Source of the DNA: JBJXGC01 sp046154545
GTDB taxonomy: Bacteria; Chloroflexota; Dehalococcoidia; Tepidiformales; Tepidiformaceae
Assembly: GCA_046154545.1 (NCBI GenBank)
Contig: JBJXGC010000122.1
Location: 1-7,162 of the forward strand
Length of the DNA stretch: 7,162 nucleotides
Reading direction: 5' to 3'
Positions 1 through 5,419 of this stretch are shown here, in pieces (position 1 is the stretch's first letter; every line of letters starts with the position of its first letter). A program made the translations under genes and the position numbers. The notes beneath the pieces were generated by a model. It was not told the origin of the DNA, did no database searches, and worked only from the letters and a program-made list of their open reading frames with translations.

Positions 1-63
1 GCAGAGGACCGTGTCTTCCGAGCGAAGGAGCGAGGAGATGCCGTTGTCATCGTCGATTTGCAT
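1..63 (-). CDS. 5' end of a divergent gene, product unknown (partial)
   Basis: On the minus strand an ATG at 63-61 opens a frame that stays open to the window edge for 21 codons and reads MQIDDDNGISSLLRSEDTVL followed by Cys. The composition is protein-like and differs from the low-complexity text that the plus strand gives in this area. A TAGAAT hexamer lies 10 bases upstream of the ATG, which would give an almost leaderless transcript; no Shine-Dalgarno sequence is visible. The acidic stretch followed by a short helix and a hydrophobic strand is loosely like the start of CoA-binding (YccU-type) proteins, but 21 residues cannot establish a family. The gene would be divergent from the oxidoreductase at 350 and share the repeat-filled intergenic region with it. 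Confidence 0.5.
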   Translation of the reverse strand, partial: MQIDDDNGISSLLRSEDTVLC

Positions 64-73
64 GATGGGCGGG

Positions 74-79
74 ATTCTA
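74..79 (-). promoter_or_regulatory. Putative -10 element (TAGAAT) of the divergent gene
   Basis: Reading the minus strand, TAGAAT (5 of 6 matches to TATAAT) ends 10 bases before the ATG at 63. Transcription would begin only a few bases before that ATG. No convincing -35 hexamer is present: at normal spacing, the -35 position (about 97-102) lies inside the first heptamers of the repeat array. Confidence 0.4.
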
Positions 80-93
80 CGCGCGCCGGGGCC

Positions 94-198
94 GAGAGCC
101 GAGAGCCGAGAGCCGAGAGCCGAGAGCGAAGAGCGAAGAGCAAAGAGCAAAGAGCGAAGAGCAAAGAGCGAAGAGCGAAGAGCCGAGAGCAGCGAGCC
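94..198. repeat. Heptamer tandem array A, 15 units, consensus RAGAGCV
   Basis: Fifteen contiguous 7-base units can be read without a gap. There are four GAGAGCC (94-121), one GAGAGCG (122-128), then variants AAGAGCG, AAGAGCA, AAGAGCA, AAGAGCG, AAGAGCA, AAGAGCG, AAGAGCG (129-177), AAGAGCC, GAGAGCA and finally GCGAGCC. Variation is almost confined to the first base (G/A) and the last base (C/G/A), while the AGAGC core is kept in 14 of 15 units. All three plus-strand frames translate to low-complexity Arg/Glu/Ser/Ala text, as expected of a 7-base period, so this is not a real coding sequence. Tandem heptamer repeats are known as STRRs in filamentous cyanobacteria; whether these are related is not known. 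Confidence 0.95.
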
Positions 199-210
199 GA
201 AAACGTTCGC

Positions 211-246
211 TGCGGCATTGCGGCTTTTTCTGCGGTATTGCGGTAT
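211..246. repeat. Octamer cluster TGCGGYWT between the heptamer arrays
   Basis: The spacer between the two heptamer arrays contains TGCGGCAT and TGCGGCTT (211-226), the four bases TTTC, then TGCGGTAT twice (231-246). Seen another way, a 13-base word beginning TGCGG and ending TTGCGG occurs at 211-223 and 231-243 with one mismatch. The period of 8 differs from the period of 7 on either side, so this is a separate repeat family and not a degraded heptamer. Confidence 0.8.
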
Positions 247-249
247 TCC

Positions 250-305
250 GGGCTCTGGGCTCTGGGCTCTGGGCTCTGGGCTCTGGGCTCTCGGCTCTCG
301 GCTCT
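250..305. repeat. Heptamer tandem array B, 8 units, SGGCTCT
   Basis: Eight contiguous heptamers: six identical GGGCTCT units (250-291) followed by two CGGCTCT units (292-305), then CGCCC. The unit is the reverse complement of the AGAGCC core of array A, so arrays A and B are the same repeat family in opposite orientation. The array stops 9 bases before the TAGACT hexamer of the oxidoreductase promoter. Confidence 0.95.
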
Positions 306-311
306 CGCCCG

Positions 312-320
312 TGCTAGACT
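312..320 (+). promoter_or_regulatory. Putative extended -10 (TGC-TAGACT) of the oxidoreductase operon
   Basis: TGC followed directly by TAGACT resembles an extended -10 element (TGn-TAnnnT). Transcription would begin near 327 and give a leader of about 23 bases that contains the GGAGG ribosome-binding site. No TTGACA-like -35 is seen, since that position falls in the last heptamers of array B. A near-identical ten-base word, GTGCTACGCT, precedes the GIY-YIG gene at 2891. Confidence 0.45.
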
Positions 321-338
321 GCGCCCCCACTCACCCTC

Positions 339-343
339 GGAGG
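339..343 (+). promoter_or_regulatory. Shine-Dalgarno site GGAGG fixing the start at 350
   Basis: GGAGG lies 6 bases before the ATG at 350. It decides the start of the oxidoreductase against an in-frame opening that runs upstream through the heptamer arrays to about position 11. Confidence 0.85.
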
Positions 344-349
344 CTTCCC

Positions 350-1192
350 ATGAAATTCGGCGCCATGATGTTCCCCACCGATTACGCCATCCCCGTCACG
401 GACCTTGGCCGGGCCTGCGAGGATATGGGCTTCGAGTCGCTCTTCTTCCCGGAGCACACCCACATCCCCTCCAGCCGGGTCACCCCCTGGCCGGGCGGCG
501 CCCCCCTGCCGAAGGAGTACAGCCACACCCTCGACCCCTTCGTTGCTATGGCCGCGGTCGTCGCCGTGACGAAGACCCTGATGGTCGGCACCGGGATCTG
601 CCTGGTCATCGAACGGGACCCCATCACCCTGGCGAAAGAGGTCGCGAGCATCGACCACCTCTCCGGTGGGCGGCTGCTCTTCGGCATCGGCGGCGGCTGG
701 AATATCGAGGAGATGGCGAACCACGGCACCGACCCCCACACCCGCTGGGGCCTCCTCCGTGAAAGCATCGAAGCGATGAAGCAGATTTGGACGCAGGACG
801 AGGCCACCTACCACGGCAAGCACGTGAACTTCGACGCGATCTGGAGCTGGCCGAAGCCGGTCCAGAAGCCGCACCCGCCGGTGATGATCGGCGGCGACGG
901 AGCCCGCACCCTCGAGCGCGTCGTCAAGTATGGCGACGAATGGATGCCGATCGGCGCCCGGGCCGCCGACCTCGGCGGCCGGATTGCCGAACTGCAGGCG
1001 ATGGCGAAGGCGGCGGGCCGGGCGCCCATCCCGGTCTCCGTCTTCGGGACGCCTCCGCGCGCGGACGTGATCGAGCAGTACGCCGCGGCCGGCGTGAGCC
1101 GCTGCATCTTCGGCCTCCCCCCGGCGGACGGCGAGACGGTGCTGAACGTGCTGAAGCGGGCGAACGAAGCGAAGAACGCGGCGAAGGTGTAG
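350..1192 (+). CDS. LLM-class F420-dependent oxidoreductase
   Basis: This is a 280-residue bacterial luciferase-like monooxygenase (LLM) fold protein, most like the probable F420-dependent oxidoreductases of the Rv2161c type. Such cytosolic TIM-barrel enzymes move hydride to or from reduced F420 or flavin; the substrate cannot be read from sequence. Family signs are the N-terminal strand MKFGAMMFPT, GFESLFFPEH (27-36), the long conserved block from TGICLVIERDPITLAKE (81-97) through DHLSGGRLLFGIGGGW (102-117), and the stretch WPKPVQKPHPPVMIGG (167-182). The length is normal for the short subfamily. The start is set by the GGAGG site and by the first strand of the barrel; the frame is open for 113 codons upstream, but only as repeat text. 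It is the first gene of a probable operon, with the methyltransferase starting 8 bases after its stop. F420 use is inferred from the family. Confidence 0.92.
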   Translation: MKFGAMMFPTDYAIPVTDLGRACEDMGFESLFFPEHTHIPSSRVTPWPGGAPLPKEYSHTLDPFVAMAAVVAVTKTLMVGTGICLVIERDPITLAKEVASIDHLSGGRLLFGIGGGWNIEEMANHGTDPHTRWGLLRESIEAMKQIWTQDEATYHGKHVNFDAIWSWPKPVQKPHPPVMIGGDGARTLERVVKYGDEWMPIGARAADLGGRIAELQAMAKAAGRAPIPVSVFGTPPRADVIEQYAAAGVSRCIFGLPPADGETVLNVLKRANEAKNAAKV

Positions 1193-1200
1193 GCCGAAGG

Positions 1201-1935
1201 ATGCGCCATGGGCCCATCGCCGGTGACGCGTTCGGCCAGATGCTCCTGGAGTGCCTCGTGCACGATGAACCCGTCACTGAGGTGGTCGAACGGGACGACG
1301 GCCGGGTGGACATCGGCGACGCCCGCCGATACTTCGCCCCGGCCAGCGATTGGAGCCCCAGCGAGCGAGCTATCCTGCAGGGCGCCTCGGGCCGGGTCAT
1401 CGACATCGGAGCCGGAGCCGGCCGCCACTCGCTCGAACTCCAGCGGTCCGGCCACAGCGTCGTGGCGCTCGACCTCTCGCCGGGGGCAGTCCAGACCATG
1501 CACTCCCGGGGCGTCGAGGAGACGTTCGAGGGGACGCTCTTCCAGTTCGCGCGAACGCAAGACGCGGCGTTCGATACTGCCTTGCTCCTCGGCAACAACC
1601 TCGGGTTACTCGGCGGCCCTGCCCAGGCCATCCGATGGTTAGCGGCCCTTGATCGCCTGCTGGCGGCCGGCGGCCGAGTCCTCGGGAGCGGCTCCGACCC
1701 TTACGCTACAACCGACACCGATCATCTTCGCTACCACGCGAGGAACCGCCTCCGCGGTCGCATGGGCGGCCAAAACCGCATCCGTTCGCGATTTCGGACA
1801 CTCGCCTCTCCCTGGTTCGATTACCTGTTCGCGTCGCTCGATGAACTGACGGCGCTCCTTGTAGACTCCACCTGGCACATCGCGGAGGTGATCGACGCGG
1901 CGCCGGGATACTGGGTCGAGTTGCGCCGGCGGTGA
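1201..1935 (+). CDS. Class I SAM-dependent methyltransferase
   Basis: A 244-residue cytosolic methyltransferase of Rossmann type. Glycine-rich motif I is VIDIGAGAGRHSLEL (66-80). The acidic residue after strand 2 that should bind the ribose of S-adenosylmethionine is Asp91 in VVALDLSPGAV. Motif IV-like DTALLLGNNLGLLGG spans 125-139, followed by LLAAGGRVLGSGSDPYATTD (153-172). The segment HLRYHARNRLRGR (175-187) and SPWFDYLFASLDEL (203-216) are typical of a methyltransferase group annotated only by fold. The substrate is unknown. The ATG at 1201 follows the upstream stop by 8 bases. The AGG at 1191-1193 gives a weak ribosome-binding site, so translational coupling to the oxidoreductase is likely. 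An ATG at 1208 lies in another frame and is not the start. Confidence 0.88.
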   Translation: MRHGPIAGDAFGQMLLECLVHDEPVTEVVERDDGRVDIGDARRYFAPASDWSPSERAILQGASGRVIDIGAGAGRHSLELQRSGHSVVALDLSPGAVQTMHSRGVEETFEGTLFQFARTQDAAFDTALLLGNNLGLLGGPAQAIRWLAALDRLLAAGGRVLGSGSDPYATTDTDHLRYHARNRLRGRMGGQNRIRSRFRTLASPWFDYLFASLDELTALLVDSTWHIAEVIDAAPGYWVELRRR

Positions 1936-1969
1936 TCGGGAGGCCGGCGCCACGGGGGGGTTGGCTGCG

Positions 1970-2833
1970 ATGTCGAGGTCAGAGGACCTGCGTGAACTCG
2001 TGGAAACGCGCGACGCGTTCTTTGCCCAGCTCGCGCGCGCCTTGCAGGCGGACGAACGCGTCGAGGCTGCCTGGCTCGCCGGCGCCCATGGTCGCGGAGA
2101 AGACGACGAATGGTCCGACTTCGACCTCCACGTGGCTGTGAGCGATCGCTTCCTCGATGCCGTGCTCGCCGATCCGGCCGGGCTGTTCGGCCTGGCCGGG
2201 CCTCCTCTGCTGGTGCAGGCCGGTTTCCCGTCTGACAGCATTCCCTCGGGCAGATTCTGGCTCGTGCTGTACGCCGGACCGATCGAAGTGGACTGGAATA
2301 TCGGCCCGGCGAGCAAGGCCGCGCGGCAGCGAGCGTCGAGCCTGATCTTCGAGAAGACGGCTGTGTCTTTCTTCGCCGAGCCCGTTGCGCTTTCGCAGGG
2401 CGAGATGCTCGACCAGGTCCAGAAAACTATCGACTTCTTCTGGGCGATGGCGCCGATCGCCGTGAAGTATGCCGGCCGCGGTTGGACCTCCCGCGCCGTC
2501 CTGCAAATCGAGTTGCTTCGGCAGGCGTACGAGGTCCTCTGGAATGCGGTGCACGGCTCGGTCCGTGCCGAGGACGCCTATCACCAGAACCGCTCGACTG
2601 AACCGGCATTCGACGAAAGCGTGCCCAGGCCTGGTCCGACCGTTGACCCGGCTTCGGCGCTGTTGGTGATCGAGTCGTTCTGTGCGGCCGCGGCTGGCCT
2701 TCAGCCCGCCCTCGACGCGCTGGGGAGCCGCGTGTCTCCAGCCCTGCCGATCGAAGTCGGACGCCTCTGCCGCCTGGCGCAACCCTGGGCGGCCCGTGGC
2801 GGCACGCGGCCCCAGTCCGGGTCACGCCGCTGA
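1970..2833 (+). CDS. Nucleotidyltransferase-domain protein
   Basis: A 287-residue protein with a minimal nucleotidyltransferase fold at its N terminus. LAGAHGRGEDDEWSDFDL (37-54) matches the G-x-x-G...SDxDL pattern. Asp50 and Asp52 are the expected metal ligands, and Asp108 in PIEVDWN is a good candidate for the third acidic residue. The rest (about 140-270) is helical and resembles the substrate-side domain of aminoglycoside nucleotidyltransferase-like proteins. No drug or RNA substrate can be named. The usual GS of the motif is GA here, a common variant in small subfamilies. The chosen ATG lies 9 bases after a run of seven Gs that can serve as a ribosome-binding site. A TTG at 1961 is in frame but directly abuts the G run. 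The gene follows the methyltransferase by 34 bases and probably ends the operon. The C-terminal 20 residues are low complexity. Confidence 0.85.
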   Translation: MSRSEDLRELVETRDAFFAQLARALQADERVEAAWLAGAHGRGEDDEWSDFDLHVAVSDRFLDAVLADPAGLFGLAGPPLLVQAGFPSDSIPSGRFWLVLYAGPIEVDWNIGPASKAARQRASSLIFEKTAVSFFAEPVALSQGEMLDQVQKTIDFFWAMAPIAVKYAGRGWTSRAVLQIELLRQAYEVLWNAVHGSVRAEDAYHQNRSTEPAFDESVPRPGPTVDPASALLVIESFCAAAAGLQPALDALGSRVSPALPIEVGRLCRLAQPWAARGGTRPQSGSRR

Positions 2834-2891
2834 TGGCCGCGAAGCGAGGGCCCGCCCCGTCCCAAACCGCGTCCGCGCGGCCCCGCCGACG

Positions 2892-2900
2892 TGCTACGCT
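2892..2900 (+). promoter_or_regulatory. Putative extended -10 (TGC-TACGCT) in the 2834-2977 gap
   Basis: GTGCTACGCT at 2891-2900 is the same type of element as GTGCTAGACT at 311-320. It lies in the gap of about 144 bases after the nucleotidyltransferase and would start transcription near 2907, serving the GIY-YIG/iminopeptidase pair. A small GC-only hairpin (CCGCG/CGCGG, 2867-2880) lies just upstream without a T-tract, so it is not called a terminator. Confidence 0.4.
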
Positions 2901-2977
2901 CTACGCCCAAGCGGTGCCCACCGGGGACGATGTCATGTCGCCGCCGCGGCATGCTGACCGCGGATGGGACGCGCAGG

Positions 2978-3343
2978 ATGGTCGATGCAATGACTGACAG
3001 GGCTGGCCGCAAGGAGCTGGCTGCCGGGTACAAGGCGACCCGTCCCCTGGCCGGCGTCTACCGGTTCGTGAACACGCGGACGGGCAGGTTCTTGCTCGCT
3101 TCCACGACGAACCTCACGAGCATGCAGAACAAGGCCGCCTTCGCCAGGAGCACGGCTTCGGCCGCCGTGCCCGACCAGCGCCTCGCTCCAGACATCCGCG
3201 AGTTCGGCATCGAGACGTTCGCGTTCGAGGTGCTCGAGAGCGTGGAGGTGAGCCACGAGACGACGCCGGGCGCGCTGGCGATCGACCTGGCGGCGCTCCT
3301 CGCCCTCTGGCAGGAGCGGCTCGCCGGCGAACCGCACTACTGA
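2978..3343 (+). CDS. Small GIY-YIG-fold family protein, degenerate motif
   Basis: About 121 residues. The order RKELAAGYKATRPLAGVYRF (11-30), VNTRTGRFLLASTTNL (31-46), REFGIETFAFEVLESVE (74-90) and a C-terminal helix ending LALWQERLAGE (108-118) matches small single-domain GIY-YIG family proteins found widely in bacteria. GVY (26-28) stands for GIY, while the second motif is FLLAST instead of YIG-ST. The helix after TTNL lacks the usual catalytic Arg. Nuclease activity is therefore doubtful, and a binding or regulatory role is as likely. ATG codons at 2930, 2951, 2978 and 2990 are all in frame. I chose 2978 because GGGA lies 8 bases upstream; 2990 gives a length closer to the family. The stop TGA shares its A with the ATG of the iminopeptidase, so the two are co-translated. 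Confidence 0.75.
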   Translation: MVDAMTDRAGRKELAAGYKATRPLAGVYRFVNTRTGRFLLASTTNLTSMQNKAAFARSTASAAVPDQRLAPDIREFGIETFAFEVLESVEVSHETTPGALAIDLAALLALWQERLAGEPHY

Positions 3344-4302
3344 TGTCCGCGCTCTACCCGGAGATCGCGCCGTTCGAACACGGCCTGCTCCCCGTTGGCG
3401 GCGGGCACTCCATCTATTGGGAGAGCTGCGGCAATCCTCGTGGCCGCCCGGCCGTCGTCCTTCACGGGGGGCCCGGGTCGGGCTGCTCGGCGGCGATGCG
3501 GCGCTACTTCGACCCCGGCGCCTACCGCGTCGTGCTCTTCGACCAGCGCGGCTGCGGCCGCAGCAGCCCGCACGCCAGCGAACCGGCCACGGACCTCGCC
3601 ACGAACACCACCTGGCACCTCGCCGGCGATATCGAACGGCTGCGTGTGCATCTCGGCATCGACCGCTGGCTGGTCTATGGCGGGTCCTGGGGTTCGACGC
3701 TCGGCCTCGCCTACGCCGAGGCCCACCCGGATCGTGTAACCGCCATGGTGCTCGCCGGGGTGACGACCACGCGCCCCTCGGAGATCGACTGGCTCTACGG
3801 GGGCGTGGCGCCGCTCTTCCCGGCCGAGTGGGAGCGGTTCGTGGCTGGAGCCTCCGCGGTGGACCGCAAGGGCGACGTCATCGAGGCGTACCATGCACTC
3901 TTGCACGACCCGGACCCGGCCATCTGCACCCGGGCGGCGGCGGACTTCCACGACTGGGAGTTCGCGCTCATGGCGGCAGGACCCGCCGCCCAACCCTCAC
4001 CAGGGTGGTTGGAGCCGCGCTTCCAGCTGGCCCGCGCCCGGATTGTGACGCACTACTTCAGGCACAACGCCTGGCTCGAAGACGGTGTGCTCCTGCGCGA
4101 GGCTGGCAAACTGGCCGGCATCCCCGGGGTCCTCGTCCAGGGCCGGCTCGACCTTGCGGCACCGCTCGTCACGGCCTGGGAGCTGGCGCGGGCCTGGCCG
4201 GGCGTTGAGCTGGCCGTCGTCGATGGCGCCGGGCACTCCCCGGGCGAGCCTGGCATGAGCGAGGCGATCGTTACCGCCACAGACCGGTTCGCTACGGGAT
4301 GA
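3343..4302 (+). CDS. pip: Prolyl iminopeptidase (proline aminopeptidase, S33 family)
   Basis: A 319-residue cytosolic alpha/beta-hydrolase peptidase that releases N-terminal proline from peptides. Family hallmarks are all present: the oxyanion loop HGGPGSG (41-47), DQRGCGRS (67-74), NTTWHLAGDIERLR (88-101), and the nucleophile elbow GGSWGS (113-118) with Ser115. The catalytic Asp is probably Asp270 in QGRLDLAAP and the His is His298 in GAGHS. A helical cap, rich in aromatic and acidic residues, covers about 145-245. The length is standard for this family. The start is fixed by the TGATG overlap with the upstream GIY-YIG gene, which suggests translational coupling. At its 3' end the gene overlaps the convergent ridA-like gene by 11 bp, and no terminator is visible between them. 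Confidence 0.95.
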   Translation: MSALYPEIAPFEHGLLPVGGGHSIYWESCGNPRGRPAVVLHGGPGSGCSAAMRRYFDPGAYRVVLFDQRGCGRSSPHASEPATDLATNTTWHLAGDIERLRVHLGIDRWLVYGGSWGSTLGLAYAEAHPDRVTAMVLAGVTTTRPSEIDWLYGGVAPLFPAEWERFVAGASAVDRKGDVIEAYHALLHDPDPAICTRAAADFHDWEFALMAAGPAAQPSPGWLEPRFQLARARIVTHYFRHNAWLEDGVLLREAGKLAGIPGVLVQGRLDLAAPLVTAWELARAWPGVELAVVDGAGHSPGEPGMSEAIVTATDRFATG

Positions 4303-4678
4303 TGGCGTCGGCCTCGATTTCGATCAGGTGGCGCGGGTCGATGAGGCGGCTGACCTCGACCATGGTGGCGGCCGGCTTCACGTCCCGGAAGAACTCTCCC
4401 TGGGCGCGGCCCGCCTCTTCCCAGCGCGAGATGTCGGTGACGAACATGCGGATGCGGATGACGTCGGCCAGGGCCGCGCCCGCCTCTTCGAGCGCGCGCT
4501 GGATGACCTCGAAGCAGCGCTTCGCCTGCTCATACATGTCGCCCTCGCCGTGGATCGAGCCGTCGGGGTTAGTCGCGGTGGTCCCCGCCACGGCCACGAC
4601 GTTGCCGATGCGGACCGCGCGCGAATATCCGACGATGTCCTCCCAGGGGCCGCCGCTGCTGATGTTCTGGCGTGTCAT
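4292..4678 (-). CDS. RidA family protein (YjgF/YER057c/UK114)
   Basis: A 128-residue cytosolic protein of the reactive-intermediate deaminase family, normally a homotrimer with active sites between subunits. RidA itself hydrolyses enamine/imine products of PLP enzymes; other subfamilies act on different imines or lack known activity. Visible family blocks are VGYSRAVRIGNVVAVAGTTA (16-35), EQAKRCFEVIQRALEEAGA (50-68), DVIRIRMFVTDI (72-83), PAATMVEVSRL (102-112) and the C-terminal IEIEADAI (119-126). Arg111 sits where the carboxylate-binding Arg of E. coli RidA lies, which favours real deaminase activity. The ATG overlaps the stop of the hydrolase in the sequence ATGA and has only a weak ribosome-binding site, so its translation probably depends on the hydrolase gene. 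The subfamily cannot be settled by eye. Confidence 0.92.
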   Translation of the reverse strand: MTRQNISSGGPWEDIVGYSRAVRIGNVVAVAGTTATNPDGSIHGEGDMYEQAKRCFEVIQRALEEAGAALADVIRIRMFVTDISRWEEAGRAQGEFFRDVKPAATMVEVSRLIDPRHLIEIEADAIIP

Positions 4679-5385
4679 GGCTCGGGCCGTGGCAACGCCA
4701 GGCTGACGCCCAGCTCCGCGTCGATGTACTCCAGGACGGCACGGTGCGATGCCATCTCTCGATGCGAGAGCTCATCGAAGGGCTTTACGGTCACCGAAGT
4801 ACCGGCCGGAAAGCCACTGGCGTTCTGCGGGACCACGAGCAAGTCATCGTTCGAAATGAGGGCGTGGAGCGGCCCGCCCAGACCGTCGGTGATGGAAGCG
4901 GGGGACAGATCGCTCCAGGGAGTGAGTCGGAATTGAGTCAACCTGCCGGCGCTGGACAGCATGACCGCGTCCGGATCGACTACTCGCCAGGGGGCGGCTA
5001 TCACGAACGCAGCACGCACGGCTGCCTTGGCGACATGCGGCGCCCTTGACGCCCAGTCGTAGAAGATCCACCCGCCCGCCGAGTAGGCAATGATGATGAG
5101 ATCGTGCTTCACGCGGTGCGTTGGGGGCTGTCGTGGAAGCTGTCTCGTGCTCTCTGCGACCTCATGGAGCGCGGGCCAGAACCGCCGGCCCAGCCGCCCG
5201 TCAAGAAGGTGGAGGTGCGGGATCACCCGTTCGTCAGGGTACCATTCGGGCGTGAGCACATTTTCGGAGCCCACATGGCTCGCGGCCAGATCGTGCAGAT
5301 CCTTCATTTGACCCGCAGCTTTTTCGTTCTCATCGAGGCGGCCATGAAGGAGGACAATCTTCAGACCCGGGGGCGACGGATCCAT
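4675..5385 (-). CDS. Alpha/beta-hydrolase-like protein, substrate unknown
   Basis: About 236 residues. LKIVLLHG (8-15) is a typical first strand and oxyanion loop. HDLIIIAYSAGGWIFYDW (94-111) is a nucleophile elbow with Ser102 in AYSAGG, where the usual first Gly is Ala. ALISNDDLLV (175-184) supplies Asp180/Asp181 as the acid. His208 or His214 in LSHREMASHRAV is the likely base. The triad order Ser-Asp-His and the length fit a single-domain lipase/esterase-type hydrolase. No signal peptide is seen. Start: the frame is open to 5493, but ATG at 5385 has GCGAGG 5 bases upstream and begins just before the first strand; the upstream 36 residues are Arg/Ser/Pro-rich and overlap the preceding gene. 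It follows the zinc-finger gene by 34 bases and overlaps the ridA-like gene by 4 bases. Confidence 0.8.
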   Translation of the reverse strand: MDPSPPGLKIVLLHGRLDENEKAAGQMKDLHDLAASHVGSENVLTPEWYPDERVIPHLHLLDGRLGRRFWPALHEVAESTRQLPRQPPTHRVKHDLIIIAYSAGGWIFYDWASRAPHVAKAAVRAAFVIAAPWRVVDPDAVMLSSAGRLTQFRLTPWSDLSPASITDGLGGPLHALISNDDLLVVPQNASGFPAGTSVTVKPFDELSHREMASHRAVLEYIDAELGVSLALPRPEP

Positions 5386-5419
5386 AGCAACCTCGCGGAG
5401 CGCGTTGGGTGCGGCCCTA

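Larger units (their letters stand above)
93..307. repeat. Long inverted repeat formed by the two heptamer arrays
   Basis: Bases 286-306 are the exact reverse complement of 94-114, and equally of 101-121 because the unit repeats. In the first register, base pairing extends to 93/307, giving 22 bp. Continuing inward, the pairing goes on with roughly one mismatch per unit against GAGAGCC and two against AAGAGCG/A. The structure is therefore a hairpin or cruciform whose outer stem is perfect and whose inner stem decays. The two arrays are separated by 51 bases (199-249). Confidence 0.85.

Noticed and set aside
94..305. CRISPR array
   Set aside because: The units are contiguous 7-mers without spacers, and no cas gene is present.
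250..305. Intrinsic terminator formed by the inverted arrays
   Set aside because: The hairpin is followed by CGCCC with no T-tract on either strand, and it lies between divergent genes where no transcript needs to end.
11..349. In-frame N-terminal extension of the oxidoreductase
   Set aside because: The translation is only heptamer repeat text, a strong GGAGG site precedes the ATG at 350, and the barrel's first strand begins exactly there.
314..874. Minus-strand frame antisense to the oxidoreductase
   Set aside because: Long shadow frames are expected in high-GC genes; the translation has no recognisable domain, while the plus strand encodes a clear family.
924..1631. Minus-strand frame antisense to the methyltransferase
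   Set aside because: It is Arg/Ser/Pro-rich shadow text opposite a clear SAM-binding protein.
1208..1642. Plus-strand frame starting at the ATG at 1208
   Set aside because: It has a well-spaced AAGGA, but its translation is low-complexity Arg/Ser/Pro; the SAM-binding motif is in the frame starting at 1201.
2867..2880. Terminator after the nucleotidyltransferase
   Set aside because: A 5-bp GC stem with no T-tract is common by chance at this base composition.
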